A DNA stretch of 64,000 nt from Acanthosepion lycidas (Eukaryota; Mollusca; Cephalopoda; Sepiida; Sepiidae): assembly GCA_963932145.1 (NCBI GenBank), contig OZ010587.1, positions 110,687,829 to 110,751,828 on the forward strand, in the 5' to 3' direction. The translations under genes and the position numbers were made by a program. The notes below the pieces were generated by a model. The model was not told the DNA's origin. It was given only the letters and a program-made list of their open reading frames with translations, and ran no database searches. Shown here in pieces: positions 47,046 through 58,090 of this stretch; positions within the stretch are counted from its first letter, which is position 1; the number at the start of each line of letters is the position of its first letter.

Positions 47046-47181
47046 AATAGGTGTTGCCAGGTAGATAATTTTGGCCGACTATCGTGAATTTTAGACCTAC
47101 ATATGGTATATAAGACGCAGGGGTATTTTCAAAAGATATTTTTAGTAAAAAAAAGTTTGTCTTATATGTCGTCAAATACGG

Positions 47182-48869
47182 TATATTGAATTTCTAACGA
47201 GAGTTTCATTTTATTATAAGTTAGTTTCGTTTTTGAAACCGACATCAAGGCGCCAAATAGGCGAGCAAGGGAGGTCATTCAGAACTCGCAGTTTGGAGCG
47301 GTAAAATCAACAATCACCCTTTCTGGCCATTAACATCCTTTTTTTTTTTAGAAGTCATCAAGCAAATTATAGGCAATTTTTAGCGTATAATGCCTGGACA
47401 TTTTAAGATTTTAAATGTAATTGTACGCCATAAACAGCATTGCTAATTGAATAAAACGGGATTTTGATCGCCGCAAAAAACAATTTGTCAGTTGAATTAA
47501 AAAATACTATTTAATTTCTTTAATTTACCTAATCTCCCCCCACCAAAAAAAAAAAAAAAAGAAAAAAAAAAGAAGACGTATGACCTTTTGGTTGGTTGGT
47601 TGTTGGATTTAACGGCATGTCAACTCCTATTTGGGTCAATTTATGCCGAAGCCTTATTAATTTATGAATTTAAGTTGGTTATTTTGTATAAAAGGTTGAG
47701 AGGCTGTTGGGTTTCATAATCTGTGTTTTTTGGGATTACTTTTTCTTGTGACTATTTCTGATTGTGTATTTTAATATTTACATTCGTACATGCATATATA
47801 TGTCTATAAGCACATACATATACATTATTTGAAAGGATTATATTTTATTGAGGATCTTTATTTCCCTGAGAAAACTGTATATATTTTCTGTGGTATGACC
47901 TTTTGGGACACCAGGAGAATGAAATGAATTAATTATGTGCCCCCTCCCTCCCCCGTAGCCACCCTTTATCGCTCGTACTAGTCTTAATTTTTTTTTTTTT
48001 TTTCATTCATGATATATGCTTCCTTATTAGCTTGAAGTAATTGCAAATTCTTTAATCTTTAAATTTTAATATTTCGTTTGTCAATGAAAATACTATTTAT
48101 ACGAAATAGTACCCCTATTTTACTTATTGCAAGTTGCAACCTAAACTCGCATGCTTCTTATTTCAACAGTAGTAAAAAAGAAAATTTATAACCATCAAAC
48201 AAAAAATAAATATGAATTTGTCATATTGATATGATTTCAGCTTAGGAAACTATTTAAAATTATAACATCTAGAAAAAAAAAAAAGTTTCTTAAAATTAAA
48301 AAGCTGCAGCTTTAAATTCCATCCTGGACACCAGTTCTTTTTCAATATGAGTACAATACGAGCTGTACATAAGGGCCAAAGGTACTATAGTACACTTTGA
48401 TCTTGGCCCAAATTAGTCTATAATTAAATGTAAGTTTTTCTATAATTTTATTTCCCTTCATATTCAATGCATTTTTTTTTAATCAAACAAAAGAAAATGA
48501 ATGAATGTCGACCCCACCAAAAAAAAAAAAAATTGATTCAGGCGCGAGATTTTTTTTTTTAATGTATTTCTTGAAATTAAAGCCATAAACTCTGGAATTT
48601 CATTTCAATGTATAAAAAATAATAATTCCCCTAATGACCACAATCACAGAATACAGTAAAATAAAATATATCAAAAGACAACTATTTTTTTCCTTGTATT
48701 CAAAAAGTTTCACTTTTGTTTACAAAACCTTCAAGTCTAACATAGAAAGAAAAAAAGCCATGTGTCATGAAATCTTTTCTAATTTACAAATTAAATTCTG
48801 ATCTAAAAGGAAAATTACAAACTTAAGATTTTAGGATAGAGAATAATTAATAAATAAAACAAAGTTATT
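47182..48869. other. PUDP intron 1 region, no exon seen
   Basis: This lies downstream of the PUDP first exon on the minus strand. It is AT-rich apart from a GC-balanced patch at 47225-47330 containing GGCGCCAAA (47249-47257), an E2F-like word. No second PUDP exon was found. Confidence 0.4.
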
Positions 48870-48875
48870 TTTTAC

Positions 48876-48933
48876 CTAAAAGCAGACCGTCCATATCAAA
48901 AATCACATGAGTAACTGGTTTATAAGCCGCCAT
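48876..48933 (-). CDS. PUDP: Pseudouridine-5'-phosphatase, first coding exon
   Basis: From ATG at 48933 the minus strand reads MAAYKPVTHVIFDMDGLLL plus one base of the next codon, then the donor G|GTAAAA at 48875. This is the N-terminus of PUDP/HDHD1, a cytosolic haloacid-dehalogenase-type phosphatase. It dephosphorylates pseudouridine 5'-phosphate from RNA breakdown. FDMDGLL is HAD motif I; its first Asp is the nucleophile and the second the acid/base. The exon breaks after phase 1 inside the expected Asp codon. The start codon context AAGATGGCGGC is good and is also a YY1-type site. The remaining exons (about 210 residues) were not found and should lie further left or beyond the window. A related GS1-like HAD phosphatase is the main alternative name. 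Confidence 0.8.
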
Positions 48934-49045
48934 CTTTTCTATTGGGTAGAGTGTGTTCATCACGAACCGTCCAGGGACATGAATTTAAAAATTATTTTTT
49001 TAATATAATTATTGTTTATTAATTATTTTCTAATAAAATTAATTG

Positions 49046-49105
49046 AATTAAATAAAATAAATTTGTAAAAGATTAAAATCTTTTACAAATTTATTTTATT
49101 TAATT
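49046..49105. promoter_or_regulatory. Perfect 29-bp inverted repeat upstream of PUDP
   Basis: Bases 49046-49074 and 49077-49105 are exact reverse complements with a 2-nt spacer; the core is TTTGTAAAAGATT / AATCTTTTACAAA. It lies about 110-170 bp upstream of the PUDP start codon, between that gene and the candidate plus-strand exon. Regulatory function is not shown. Confidence 0.7.
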
Positions 49106-49122
49106 TTATTTTTAAATTTTTT

Positions 49123-49173
49123 TTACGTCATATTGCACACGAGCGACAGGACTGATTATAAGTTCAGGTAAGT
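49123..49173 (+). promoter_or_regulatory. CRE-like site and candidate non-coding first exon with donor
   Basis: TTACGTCA (49123-49130) is a CRE-like site. About 37 bp on, TTCAG|GTAAGT (49163-49173) is a consensus splice donor on the plus strand. With PUDP starting on the other strand 200 bp away, this could be a bidirectional promoter whose plus-strand transcript has a non-coding first exon. No TATA box or downstream exon was identified. Confidence 0.35.
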
Positions 49174-49174
49174 T

Positions 49175-49867
49175 TGACATAAGGTCACAAACACGGAATA
49201 AGGGTATTTTTCAGTGCGCCCACGTTGCTACCGAATGTGACAAGTTCGGGGTTTAATGTAGATTTAACGACAATACTGTGGGAAAATTGACCAAGCCCAC
49301 CCACCCTCAACACTTCCCCTTAAGGCTTTTTTTTGGTATAGTGGGTCAGCCAATTTGTATTGGTTAATAATAGAAATAAAAACTGACCCTCTACAATTTT
49401 TACAATATCATAGGTAACAAAGACAACAAGAGAACTAATCAAGTAGAAGAAATGAATTTGTTCAACAATAAATATTTTTTTTTATAAACACAACAAATAC
49501 ATAAATAGTGCAAAAGTTGATAAACACGATAGAGTTCTTTGGTGTGTGTGTGTGTGTTACTGAAAGAATTTGAGTTATTGTACTGTATGTGTGAAAATGA
49601 GAAGGTGTAGTTAGCAATAATTGTTTTTATAGGAAAATTAAACAGTTGTTCTTGTTTTTGTATTAAATAGAAAAAAGTATTGTTCTTGACTCACTGATTG
49701 TTATAGAGAGTTATCGCTCATTAACCAGGCATTCTTCTTGTGGAATAGAATATTTTGTGGGAGTGAGTGTTAAGCTTGGAAATGGTTGACAAGGTTTGTT
49801 GTTGTATTGAAGATAAAGTTCGTCTCCTTTGCTGTGTTCATTTCCAATGAAGTCAAGTGAATTGGTT
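49175..49867. other. Unassigned DNA
   Basis: GC-balanced patches and a short (GT)n near 49540-49557; nothing recognised. Confidence 0.35.
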
Positions 49868-49882
49868 CAATATTTTAAGTGC
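49868..49882. repeat. Left member of a 15-bp direct repeat (possible LINE target duplication)
   Basis: CAATATTTTAAGTGC, identical to 57664-57678 on the other side of the LINE. Confidence 0.45.
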
Positions 49883-50059
49883 CCACTATATTGTAGATAA
49901 TACAATAAATGTGGCATGTGGAATCTTCCACAACAAACCAGACTTACCTCTTTTTAGGAAATGCACTCTTCCTATCTGGTAAGTAAAACTTTCCACTTTC
50001 ACATAAATATAACTTATAAATAAGTATTCATAGGTCAATCACCTCTAATCTTGCTTGCT

Positions 50060-50160
50060 GATTGGTCAGTTTCGACCAATCAAACCACCTGCAAGCGACC
50101 AATCTATTTTCCCGTCATATGCTTTGATCCTCTCACGTGGTACACGGCCATTATATAAAC
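50060..50160 (+). promoter_or_regulatory. CCAAT/E-box/TATA cluster, promoter-like
   Basis: ATTGG at 50061-50065, CCAAT at 50076-50080 and 50099-50103, the E-box CACGTG at 50134-50139 and TATATAAA at 50152-50159 are in the order and spacing of a polymerase II promoter reading to the right. GATTGGTC...GACCAATC also forms an 8-bp-arm palindrome. The short open frame downstream (ATG at 50167, ending at 50288) has no recognised product. It could be a LINE antisense promoter, an older LTR, or a host promoter. Confidence 0.4.
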
Positions 50161-50289
50161 CGAACATGTGTGAACTTTTTGAGTGCCACGATGTAACCAT
50201 CAGGAACTACAGTCTTAGTCATTGCTGGCCAGACGTTAAAGAGAATTACCAACCTCTGAAATCATTCTTGAACTTTTACCAATTTTAGA

Positions 50290-51214
50290 ACTCACAATTC
50301 CAAACTTTATTCTTCTAAATTACAAGTTCAATATTACTTCTTCTTAATATGAACTCCGGTACAACTATTACCAAATCAAAGGGACACGACTCTGTCCTGC
50401 CTTTTCAGTTCGCATGCTTGTACATCAAACATTAATAAATCTAATTGTTATGTTTTGAAATCATTCTGTTGAGCTTTGATCACTACAGACACAAGGCGAA
50501 AAGAGGGGTTGGGGAAAAAGGACGGTCATCATTTGTCTTAATTTAAACTTAGCTATCCACTACCACTGACCCAAACATACTAAACAATATTCCTACCACC
50601 AAAACACCACATTCATAATTACCTTTCTTACTACAACCATCAAAATACCTCATTATCTCAATGAGAATCCTAATTAACCCCATATGTACAAATAATGTCT
50701 GAGGGGGGGGGGAATAAAATCTAACAAGTAAAAACGACCCCAATCAATATATACAATATGACAAAATTATTTACATGAAACTAAACAAAATTATGTTAGT
50801 AATAAAAAAAACCACAAACCCTAAATGTGACAGTAAAATCAATTAACTGGACGAAATCGACACGGGACTTTAAAAATATAGAAAAACAATCATCCCTCCC
50901 AACCACACACACAGACATACAACAAATACGAAAAAAAACAAAAAAAAAAACACACCCTCAAAACGAAAGGCGTCCCGCATCCACCAGAGAACTGAAAATA
51001 CTGACCACCTAACGAGGGATGGGATGGGGAGTTAAATTAAAACAAAAAGAAAAGGGAACAGAAAAAAAACAGGGGGCAATGAGCAAACACACCGTTGCTA
51101 AGTTAACAGAAAAAGAAAAGAAACTAAAAAAAATCAAAACCAAAAAACCTACTCTAGCCTAAAAAACCAGGGATGGGTTGCCAAGTTCAACCCAGGAAAA
51201 CAATATCCTGATGC
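50290..51214 (-). other. Probable LINE 3' region
   Basis: Non-coding sequence downstream of ORF2 on the minus strand, T-rich in that sense, with AATAAAG at about 50312-50306 as a possible polyadenylation signal. No domain was seen. Confidence 0.4.
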
Positions 51215-54200
51215 CTAACCGACATCAAGATGCCACTCAAGGTCAGCCTCTTTTACTCGGCACATGCGCGCAAGATTCACCCACCTTTTGCCAAATTCTG
51301 ATGAGGTGAGCCGCCGCCTTTCCGTCCTAATCTTGACTTTAAGCTGATGCTTAAAGAACAAGATCAGTTGGGAAGAAGTGAACTTCTCGCCCTCATAGAA
51401 TTCCTTCTGACGCGTCGTCCAAATCACGACTCTCATAATCCCTAGTAAGCAACAGAACACATAGTGTTCAGCCTTCGTCATCTGCGGCATCACATTGCTA
51501 CAAACAGAACTGGCTTCAAGGACAAAAAACTTTCCCTGCAGCATGCGAACCATGAGGTCTTCAACAAACTTGCACAACGGCACTACCGCCCTGCAGTGAA
51601 AGAAGGCGTGACCAATGGTCTCGACTTCTCCCGTACAGCGACGACAGTTTGAATATTTCTCCAAGCCTGCTGAACAAAGTCTCTTGCCGACCCAGAGGGC
51701 CCCACTAATCATCAGCCAGATGAGTGATGCCTCATCATTATTGAGGCATTTCAACCCAGGCGCCCAAGGCCATATCGAGCGAGCTGCCTGCTTCGTAAGA
51801 CCGAGCTCGCCATTCAGATCACCTTTAATGCCCCCCCCCCCGCCTAACTAACAGTTGATACAATGCCTTATGAGACAACGCCTGGTCGTTGGAGAGGCCA
51901 TCCGAAGCCCGTAAGAGGAGCTTCAGAGCACGACGACATTCGCGATAGAAGGAGCACTCGGCTCGGAGTGTACGGCGGGCCTCTTCCTCGCACGAGTGCA
52001 CACTTCTCAGGGACGGGAAATGTTTGCGGACGTCTTCTTTCCAAAAGTTACCCTCCTCATCCGATCCGCGACACATTCGGTCTAGAAAGGTGATGCGAAG
52101 CATATGTTGACGAATCTCAATGCTAGGCATACCCAGGCCGCCCTCAGAGGGATGAAGGCAACAGATCTCGCGAGATACCATAGGGGCCTTGTCTCTCCAC
52201 AAGAAAGAGAACAAGGTCCGTACTAATAAAATTAGTCTGGCATACGGGGGTGGAAGTACAGAGAGTCGGTACAGGAGTATCGGATAGATGTATGAAACAT
52301 ACTTCCGCCCTTCCCTTCAGGGAAAGTCTCCTCCGAGACCACAGATTAACCGTGATCTCGCGAGTATCTTGATCGGCCCATCCATCCTGAGGAAAGGTCC
52401 GGGAAGAGAAACTCCCTTCCACGCACTCAACCGCAAGCCAACAGACTTATCGCGGTTGATCTTGGCCCCTGTCACCATCTCATAGCCACTGATCTCTTTG
52501 CTGACTTCGTCAATCTCGGCTCTGCTCGACACAAGAACCGAAACGTCGTCAGCATAGGCAGAATACCTGGCTGACGTGGTAGCCCCAGGCAAGGAAATTC
52601 CGCGCAGGACCGGATTCGCTTTTAACTTGCGAAGGAATGGGTCCAAAGCAAGAAAGTAAAGCAAAGGCGAAAGCGGACAACTTTGACGAATAGAGCGAGA
52701 CAATACGAAAGGTTTCGATCTTACCCCATTCACCTCCACCAGCGCACCGGGGGTCGCATACAAATGTCGGATCCAGGAGCGAAAGTCGGCTCCGAAACCA
52801 GTCACCGAAAGGACAGCCTCCAGAAACCGATGGTCAACCCTATCGAAGGCCTTGGACTGATCTAAATTGATCAGCGCGGCTTCACTGTCGACTTGTTCTA
52901 AGATCAAGCGTACCATATAAAGGTTATCCTAAATAGTCCTGCCTTTCACATCACAAGTCTGTTCGGGGCCAATCAGACGAGACAGGACAAGCTGCAAACG
53001 GTTGGCTAAGATCTTCGCCAAAATCTTTAACTCAGTGTTTAACATGGTTAAAGGGCGAAAGTTCCCTAACCCATCCCCACCGTTCTTGTCCTTACGCAGC
53101 AACTTGATCACACCCCTGGTGAAGCGTTGAGGTATAGACCCCTGCTTCATCCAGTGGTTGAAAATCAGTTCCAGCAAAGGAACAAAAACGGGCGACAGCT
53201 TCAAGTAAACTTCGTAGGGAAGACCATCTAGTCCCGGAGACTTATCCAGGCCAACCTGCTTCAGCGCTTCCCATATTCCCGACTCTGTAATGGGACCCTC
53301 GCACCTAGCCGCTTCAGCTGACTCACGGCAGGGAAAGTCAGCTAAATAGGCGTCGAACTGAGCAGGGCTCAGACCGGGCTCCCTGGTGAAAAGATCCTGA
53401 AAGTAATCTCAAAAGACCTCGCATATGCCCGCGTTTGTAGTCACGGTCCGCTTATCCGGCAATGTGACGCACGCTATATGTCGCCTAGACGCGTTCCGAT
53501 TCTCCTCTGCACGCAGTTCAGCGGCCATGTTCGTCGCCTCAGAAGACATTCTTTTTAGCCTAACCCTAACTACCAGAGCTTGATCCTTCTTGATAAGCAA
53601 GGAGGACAACTCTGCCTTAACTAAGGCTATATCCCCACTAACACGAGATTTCACGACCCGATCAACTTTATCTTCTAAATCCGTTTGTGCCACTAATCTA
53701 TCTAGATTGATTCGACTACTAAAATCGGCAGCAAACGTTCTAATTTTGCATTTTAAATTATCCCACCAGGCGTTTCCCACAACCGCCCCCGTCAATTCCC
53801 TCTGAATCATTAGTAGCAGCTGGTCCCGGAAACCCTGCTCACCAAACAATGAACAGTTGAATTTCCAGTAACCAGCCATTCTAACCTTAGGCTTAGTGGA
53901 AACTTGGACACCCTAAGAGCCCTACATCGACTCTCTTAACTAAGACTTGGTCCAGGTAGTTCGCAAGCGTCCCAGGAGCCGAGTTGCTACTATTTGTCCA
54001 AGTCCATGCTACCTCCCGAGGTTGCTCATTCCGGAACTTATCGACAAGATCAAACCCGCCGATAAAGTCCAGAAATGCCTTCACATCAGGATTGTTAGTA
54101 CCCGGATTTTGCCCTATACGATCTATATCGGGGTCAAGGACGGCATTCCAATCCCCCACTAAAACTACCCGACGAGAAGTCATCAAAAACGGCTCGATCT

Positions 54201-54569
54201 GCCGAAACAAAAGCAGGCTATTCAGCATGGTTATTGGGCGCATAAACCCCAATGAGACGTAAGGCCTTATCCATTATGGTAGCATCCGGCACACAAAGCA
54301 TGCCCGCCGGATCAGCGAAGACAAGGGTACATGCAGCCTTCAAAGACCTGCTCACTAGCCAAGAGACACCCCTCGAACGACCATCAAAACATGCTGAATA
54401 AAGGGCAAAACCCCTTAGACAGTATATCCTCACGGTCATGAGAAGAAAACCGGGTATCTTGCACGCAACAAACATTCACCCCGAGGCGCTGAAGGTCACG
54501 AGAGAGCCTCGCCCTGCGAGACTCGGACCTCAGGCCCCGCACATTTAAAGTAGCTAACCAGAGTGCCAT
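51215..54569 (-). pseudogene. LINE ORF2: APE endonuclease + reverse transcriptase
   Basis: About 1,115 codons from ATG at 54569. Endonuclease: LATLNVRGLRSESRR, CCVQDTRFSS, RLIGVYAPN, VVLVGDWNAVLDPDIDR and LDQVLVK. RT: KSPGLDGLPYEVY, FRPLTMLNTELKILAKILA, LINLDQSKAFDRVDHRFLE, SCPLSPLLYFLALDPFLR and the catalytic YADDVSVLV (about 52570-52540). Thumb: SYIYPILLYRLSVLP, FSFLWRDKAPMVSRE, EGGLGMPS. A C-terminal Cys/His motif reads CRRCTGEVETIGHAFFHC. Damage: in-frame stops at 53409-53411 and 52929-52931, and frameshifts near 54415, 54225, 53910, 52400 and at the C10 run 51833-51842. The length is normal for the family, but the copy cannot make protein. Confidence 0.85.
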
Positions 54570-54581
54570 CGAGAAGTCCGA

Positions 54582-56681
54582 TTAGGGTTGTTGAACTAAA
54601 ACGGGGACCCTCCCTGCACAAAACTGCTTGAGATTTTCTAGCTGATTATTTTGAACAATGGCTATCGGTAAGGCCATCTTAAACGCCATGATGGCCTCAT
54701 CCACCATTGCCCATATCTGCTTAGCGCCCAGACCAGTTCTTATGACTTGTTAGGACCCGTTGGGCTTGCGGAAAGTTCTTCGGGTTCTCAACGTTCAGGT
54801 CGGCATACTGGCTGATGGACAACAAATACTTCAAGTTCTTTATCCTATTGCCGTAATCTCGGGCTCTCTCGGCCTGATTCGGTGAAATCCGACAGACATC
54901 CTTCCCTGTATTTTGAGCCCTCTTTCTCCGTTCTGTCGAATCCAGCGTCGGGCTTCTTTGCCGTTTAGTAGCGGGGGGAGGCATTTCAGATTTTTTAGAG
55001 GGGGAAGGACTGGGAGTCTGCCGAAGGGTAGAGGTAGATTTTTGTTTAACAGGGGAAGGACTGGGAGTATGAAGGGGCGTGTGAAAAGACCTGTGTTTGT
55101 AAGGGCTGGGATCTCGAGATTTGGGCGGGGTTGTCGAAGGGGAAGGTTTCTTCTTAGGAGAAGGTATGTCCCGGACAGAAGACGTGGACTGAACTGGATT
55201 TGATGGTAGTTGTTTATACCTATCCAATTTTTTTCTTCATTTCCTTTAATTTTTCAGATTTCTCGTACCCGGGATCGAACTTTTTTTGTTGCTCCTGAAA
55301 CTTTTGGAGAAGGGCCGGGGCATCGCCCTTGACGTTGCCTGATGAAGTGGGGCTGTGCGTGTCTTTGGCCCTCGGGGCTTCAGGGGACTGAGGGCCCGCT
55401 GTCCGGTACTTCCCTCTAGCCCTACCAGCTACCAGCCATTCCCCCTGCCCTTTCTCCACTACTGCACTAGCAGGGGGCGAAGGCTCTTTGGGGAATGTGG
55501 CCTTTGATGTTGCACCAACCGGAGGATTAACCGACCCAGTCCCGGAAGCTGGTACGCCCATTACAGGCGAGGCGGATCGTACAGACGTGGTCAGAGGGGG
55601 ATCTTGGTCTACAGGAGCTTGACTGCCAGAGGCCTTCTTCTCTGGGCAGGAGGAGGAGAGATGACCAGTCACTCCACACCTCCAGCATACCGGTCTGCGG
55701 CCCGTTACAATGACCGGTAACTTCATGCTTCCAACATCCAGACAGTTGGGGATGGAGCGGAAGGCTTTCTCGTCCAACATTATATCGAAACTCCACCCCC
55801 GCTCAGGCTATCACAGGAGGCGCCCAGAATTTCACCGTACTGGGAAAAAAAGCAGGAGGTGGGACCTCATATACTGCTACAATGGTCGTTCTTCGGCCTT
55901 CGTACTCCGTTCTTAATATAAGCTCTATAGTTATTAGCTCGCGGCTAGCCGCTTCAACGCAGTCTTCTGGCGTGGGTAGCAGTACGTCCCACATGAAAAA
56001 TTTGGCACCTTTAACTACTCTGAGGGGTTTAAACCCCAAGGACTCCAGTGTTTTCAACACTGTGCTTTTCGTCAAGCGACAAATTTTGCGCGTACGCTTG
56101 TCGACGACGAAAACTGACACAATTCATTTTTCAATTTTTTTCAATTCTTGGGGGTCTTCTAAGAGTCCACCTTTTACGACAAGGTGAGCGTAACTCTTAG
56201 CACGCACCAAGAACTCCGCTAAATTGATAATACCTTTTGGTGGGGACGACCAACAAGAGGGCGATTCCCCGGCCTTATTTTTTTCTTGTGAACCATTCTT
56301 GGCATCCATGTCTTTAACTTTATGGCCATTATTGGCTTCCTTATTTACTTCTTTGGAGTTATTTCCGTTATTGTCATCCTTATTTATTTCTATGGAGTTA
56401 TTGCCATTATTGGCCTCCATATTTATTTCTTTGGAGTTATTGCCATTATTGGCCTCCATACTCTGAGTAATTATATTCAGATTCTCATTCTTCCCGGCGC
56501 TGTCATCCTCGCTAGAGGAAATGGGCTCAAGGGCTGGGTATTCATTTAAACTGTCTTTATCCGGGGGTTCTTTCTTGGTGGCGCTGAATAAATGCTTTCT
56601 TATTGCCTTCCTATAGTCGGTCAAATTTGGCTTTTTTTTATAGCTAAAAAAGAAGGTGCTTTTTTCCCCCTTCTTTTCCAT
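54582..56681 (-). pseudogene. LINE ORF1 with CCHC zinc knuckle
   Basis: It starts at ATG 56681 (MEKKGEKSTFFFSYKKKPN). A low-complexity segment repeats EANNGNNSKEIN-like units (about 56460-56310). A conserved block follows (SVFVVDKRTRKICRLTKS, FMWDVLLPTPEDCVEAASRE) and a knuckle, CWRCGVTGHLSSSCPEK (about 55685-55635). A Ser/Pro/Lys-rich tail (SPSPVKQKSTSTLRQTPSP) ends in QIWAMVDEAIMAF and a stop at 54582-54584. ORF1 proteins bind the element's RNA. One in-frame TGA (56124-56126) and frameshifts near 55805, at an A7 tract near 55230 and near 54740 break the frame. The last codons overlap no part of ORF2, whose ATG is 12 bp on. Confidence 0.8.
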
Positions 56682-57663
56682 TTTTTAAAGGGGAAGGGAG
56701 GGGTAAAAATGGGGTGGGAATTAATAAAATACCTCCTTATAAGCGAAAAAAATTAAATAAATTAAGTCAAAAAAAAATAAACAAGCTCACCCGAAAGCGA
56801 GATAACAATGAACAAATAAAATAGATATGCACACACACACACACAAAAAAAAAAAAATTACACAACGAGAAAGAACAAATAAAACACGGTTCACATATAC
56901 GTAGAACAATTTAAAAAAAAAAACAATAAAGGACAAATATCGTCTAAAGGCGAAACAATAAAAGAAAAAACGTAAAAGAAAATAAACAATAAAATAAAAA
57001 CGTTAAATAATGAAAACGGAAAACAAAGAATATATAAAACTTCGACAAAAGCCGAAGCTAGTTACAAAAAATCAAAATGGCCGACGTCAATAAACAAAAA
57101 AAAATACGAAACGAGGACAATAGCCGAAGCTAGTTACAAAAAATCAAAATGGCCGACCCTAAGAAAAGCGAGTCGAACCAAAAGAAAACAAATAAACACG
57201 TAAAAATTAAAGGATGGAAAGAAACAATTAAATAAATAAATTAATCAAAAATAAAGCGAAACGCAGAATAAAGAAAACAAAGATAGATTTAAAAAAGAAA
57301 TTAAAGAAAATGAAAATTAAAAAGAAAGACTAGAATAAAAGAGCAAAAATTAAAGGGGGTAGAAATAAGAATTTAAAAAAAGAAAAATCTGCAAAAATTA
57401 AAGGGGTAAAAATGAAAATCAAAAAGGAAAACTGGAATAAAAAGAAAAAGTGCAAAAATTAAAGGTGGAGGGGGTAAAAATAAAATGGAGAGAAGAAAGA
57501 AAAATCAAAAAACTTTTTCAATGCAGTCGCAAAAAATGTAAAAGTAAAATAAACAAACTTTAACCAAAATGAAGATCAAAATGCAAAAGGGTAAATTCCA
57601 AAAAAAGAGTCGAGCGATAATAAGCTGTCCGCAACAGTCAAAAATCACGACAAAAAGGTCAAG
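56682..57663 (-). other. Probable LINE 5' UTR with duplicated block
   Basis: A-rich on the plus strand, non-coding. A 35-bp block (GCCGAAGCTAGTTACAAAAA followed by ATCAAAATGGCCGAC) occurs at 57051-57085 and exactly again at 57123-57157. AAAATGGCC resembles a YY1 site, as found near the 5' end of L1 elements. Confidence 0.55.
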
Positions 57664-57678
57664 CAATATTTTAAGTGC
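57664..57678. repeat. Right member of the 15-bp direct repeat
   Basis: CAATATTTTAAGTGC, identical to 49868-49882; candidate target-site duplication of the LINE. Confidence 0.45.
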
Positions 57679-57679
57679 A

Positions 57680-58090
57680 CGCTGACCAAGTCGCGTCTAA
57701 GTTTCGTTTTTATTAGTTCTCTTGGTCACGTGATGAGGCTCGTGAACATGTTTACATTTTATGGCGTCAACTAGAGGTCAAAATTTGGGTCGGTACCTTC
57801 GGACGTAGTTGACGACACCTAATTAATATTTTACAACCAATCAAAATACAAAATTGTTATATTTGATTGGGAGCCTCTATGTGTTTAACTTGCACAAAAT
57901 TTAAGATTTTAAAAAAAATGTAGGAATCTGATTCTACATGGATACGCCTCAGCAATACCCCACCCCCGAAGGAGAACTACTGCCTGGGGCTTTGGCTTAA
58001 TTTTTTTTTTTAAACTTCTCCTCATAGGCTTTCACTGACAGCAGGTCACGAAATAAGTGGGTATGTTCAATAATTCGCCGAAAAACAGCA
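57680..58090. other. Unassigned DNA
   Basis: GC-balanced to about 57830 with TCACGTGA at 57725-57732; no gene was recognised. Confidence 0.35.

Larger units (their letters stand above)
45684..47181 (-). mobile_element. Pogo/Tigger-like DNA transposon
   Basis: The ends are inverted: CCATATTTGACAGTGTATAA at 45684, and on the other strand CCGTATTTGACGACATATAA from 47181. Each end is flanked by TA (45682-45683 and 47182-47183), as expected for this superfamily. The interior carries a broken transposase, and a 52-bp mariner-type MITE is inserted near the left end. Confidence 0.85.
49883..57663 (-). mobile_element. Tx1/L1-like non-LTR retrotransposon, nearly full length, broken
   Basis: Minus-strand LINE with a 5' UTR (about 57663-56682), ORF1 (56681-54582), a 12-bp gap, ORF2 (54569-51215) and a 3' region. 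ORF1 with a CCHC knuckle and ORF2 with an apurinic-type endonuclease and RT fit the Tx1 branch of the L1 group; this placement is by motif only. The outer limits rest on a 15-bp direct repeat and are uncertain, especially on the left, where no A tail is visible. The sequence between 51214 and 49883 may include non-LINE material. GC content is well above the flanks through the ORFs. Confidence 0.7.
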
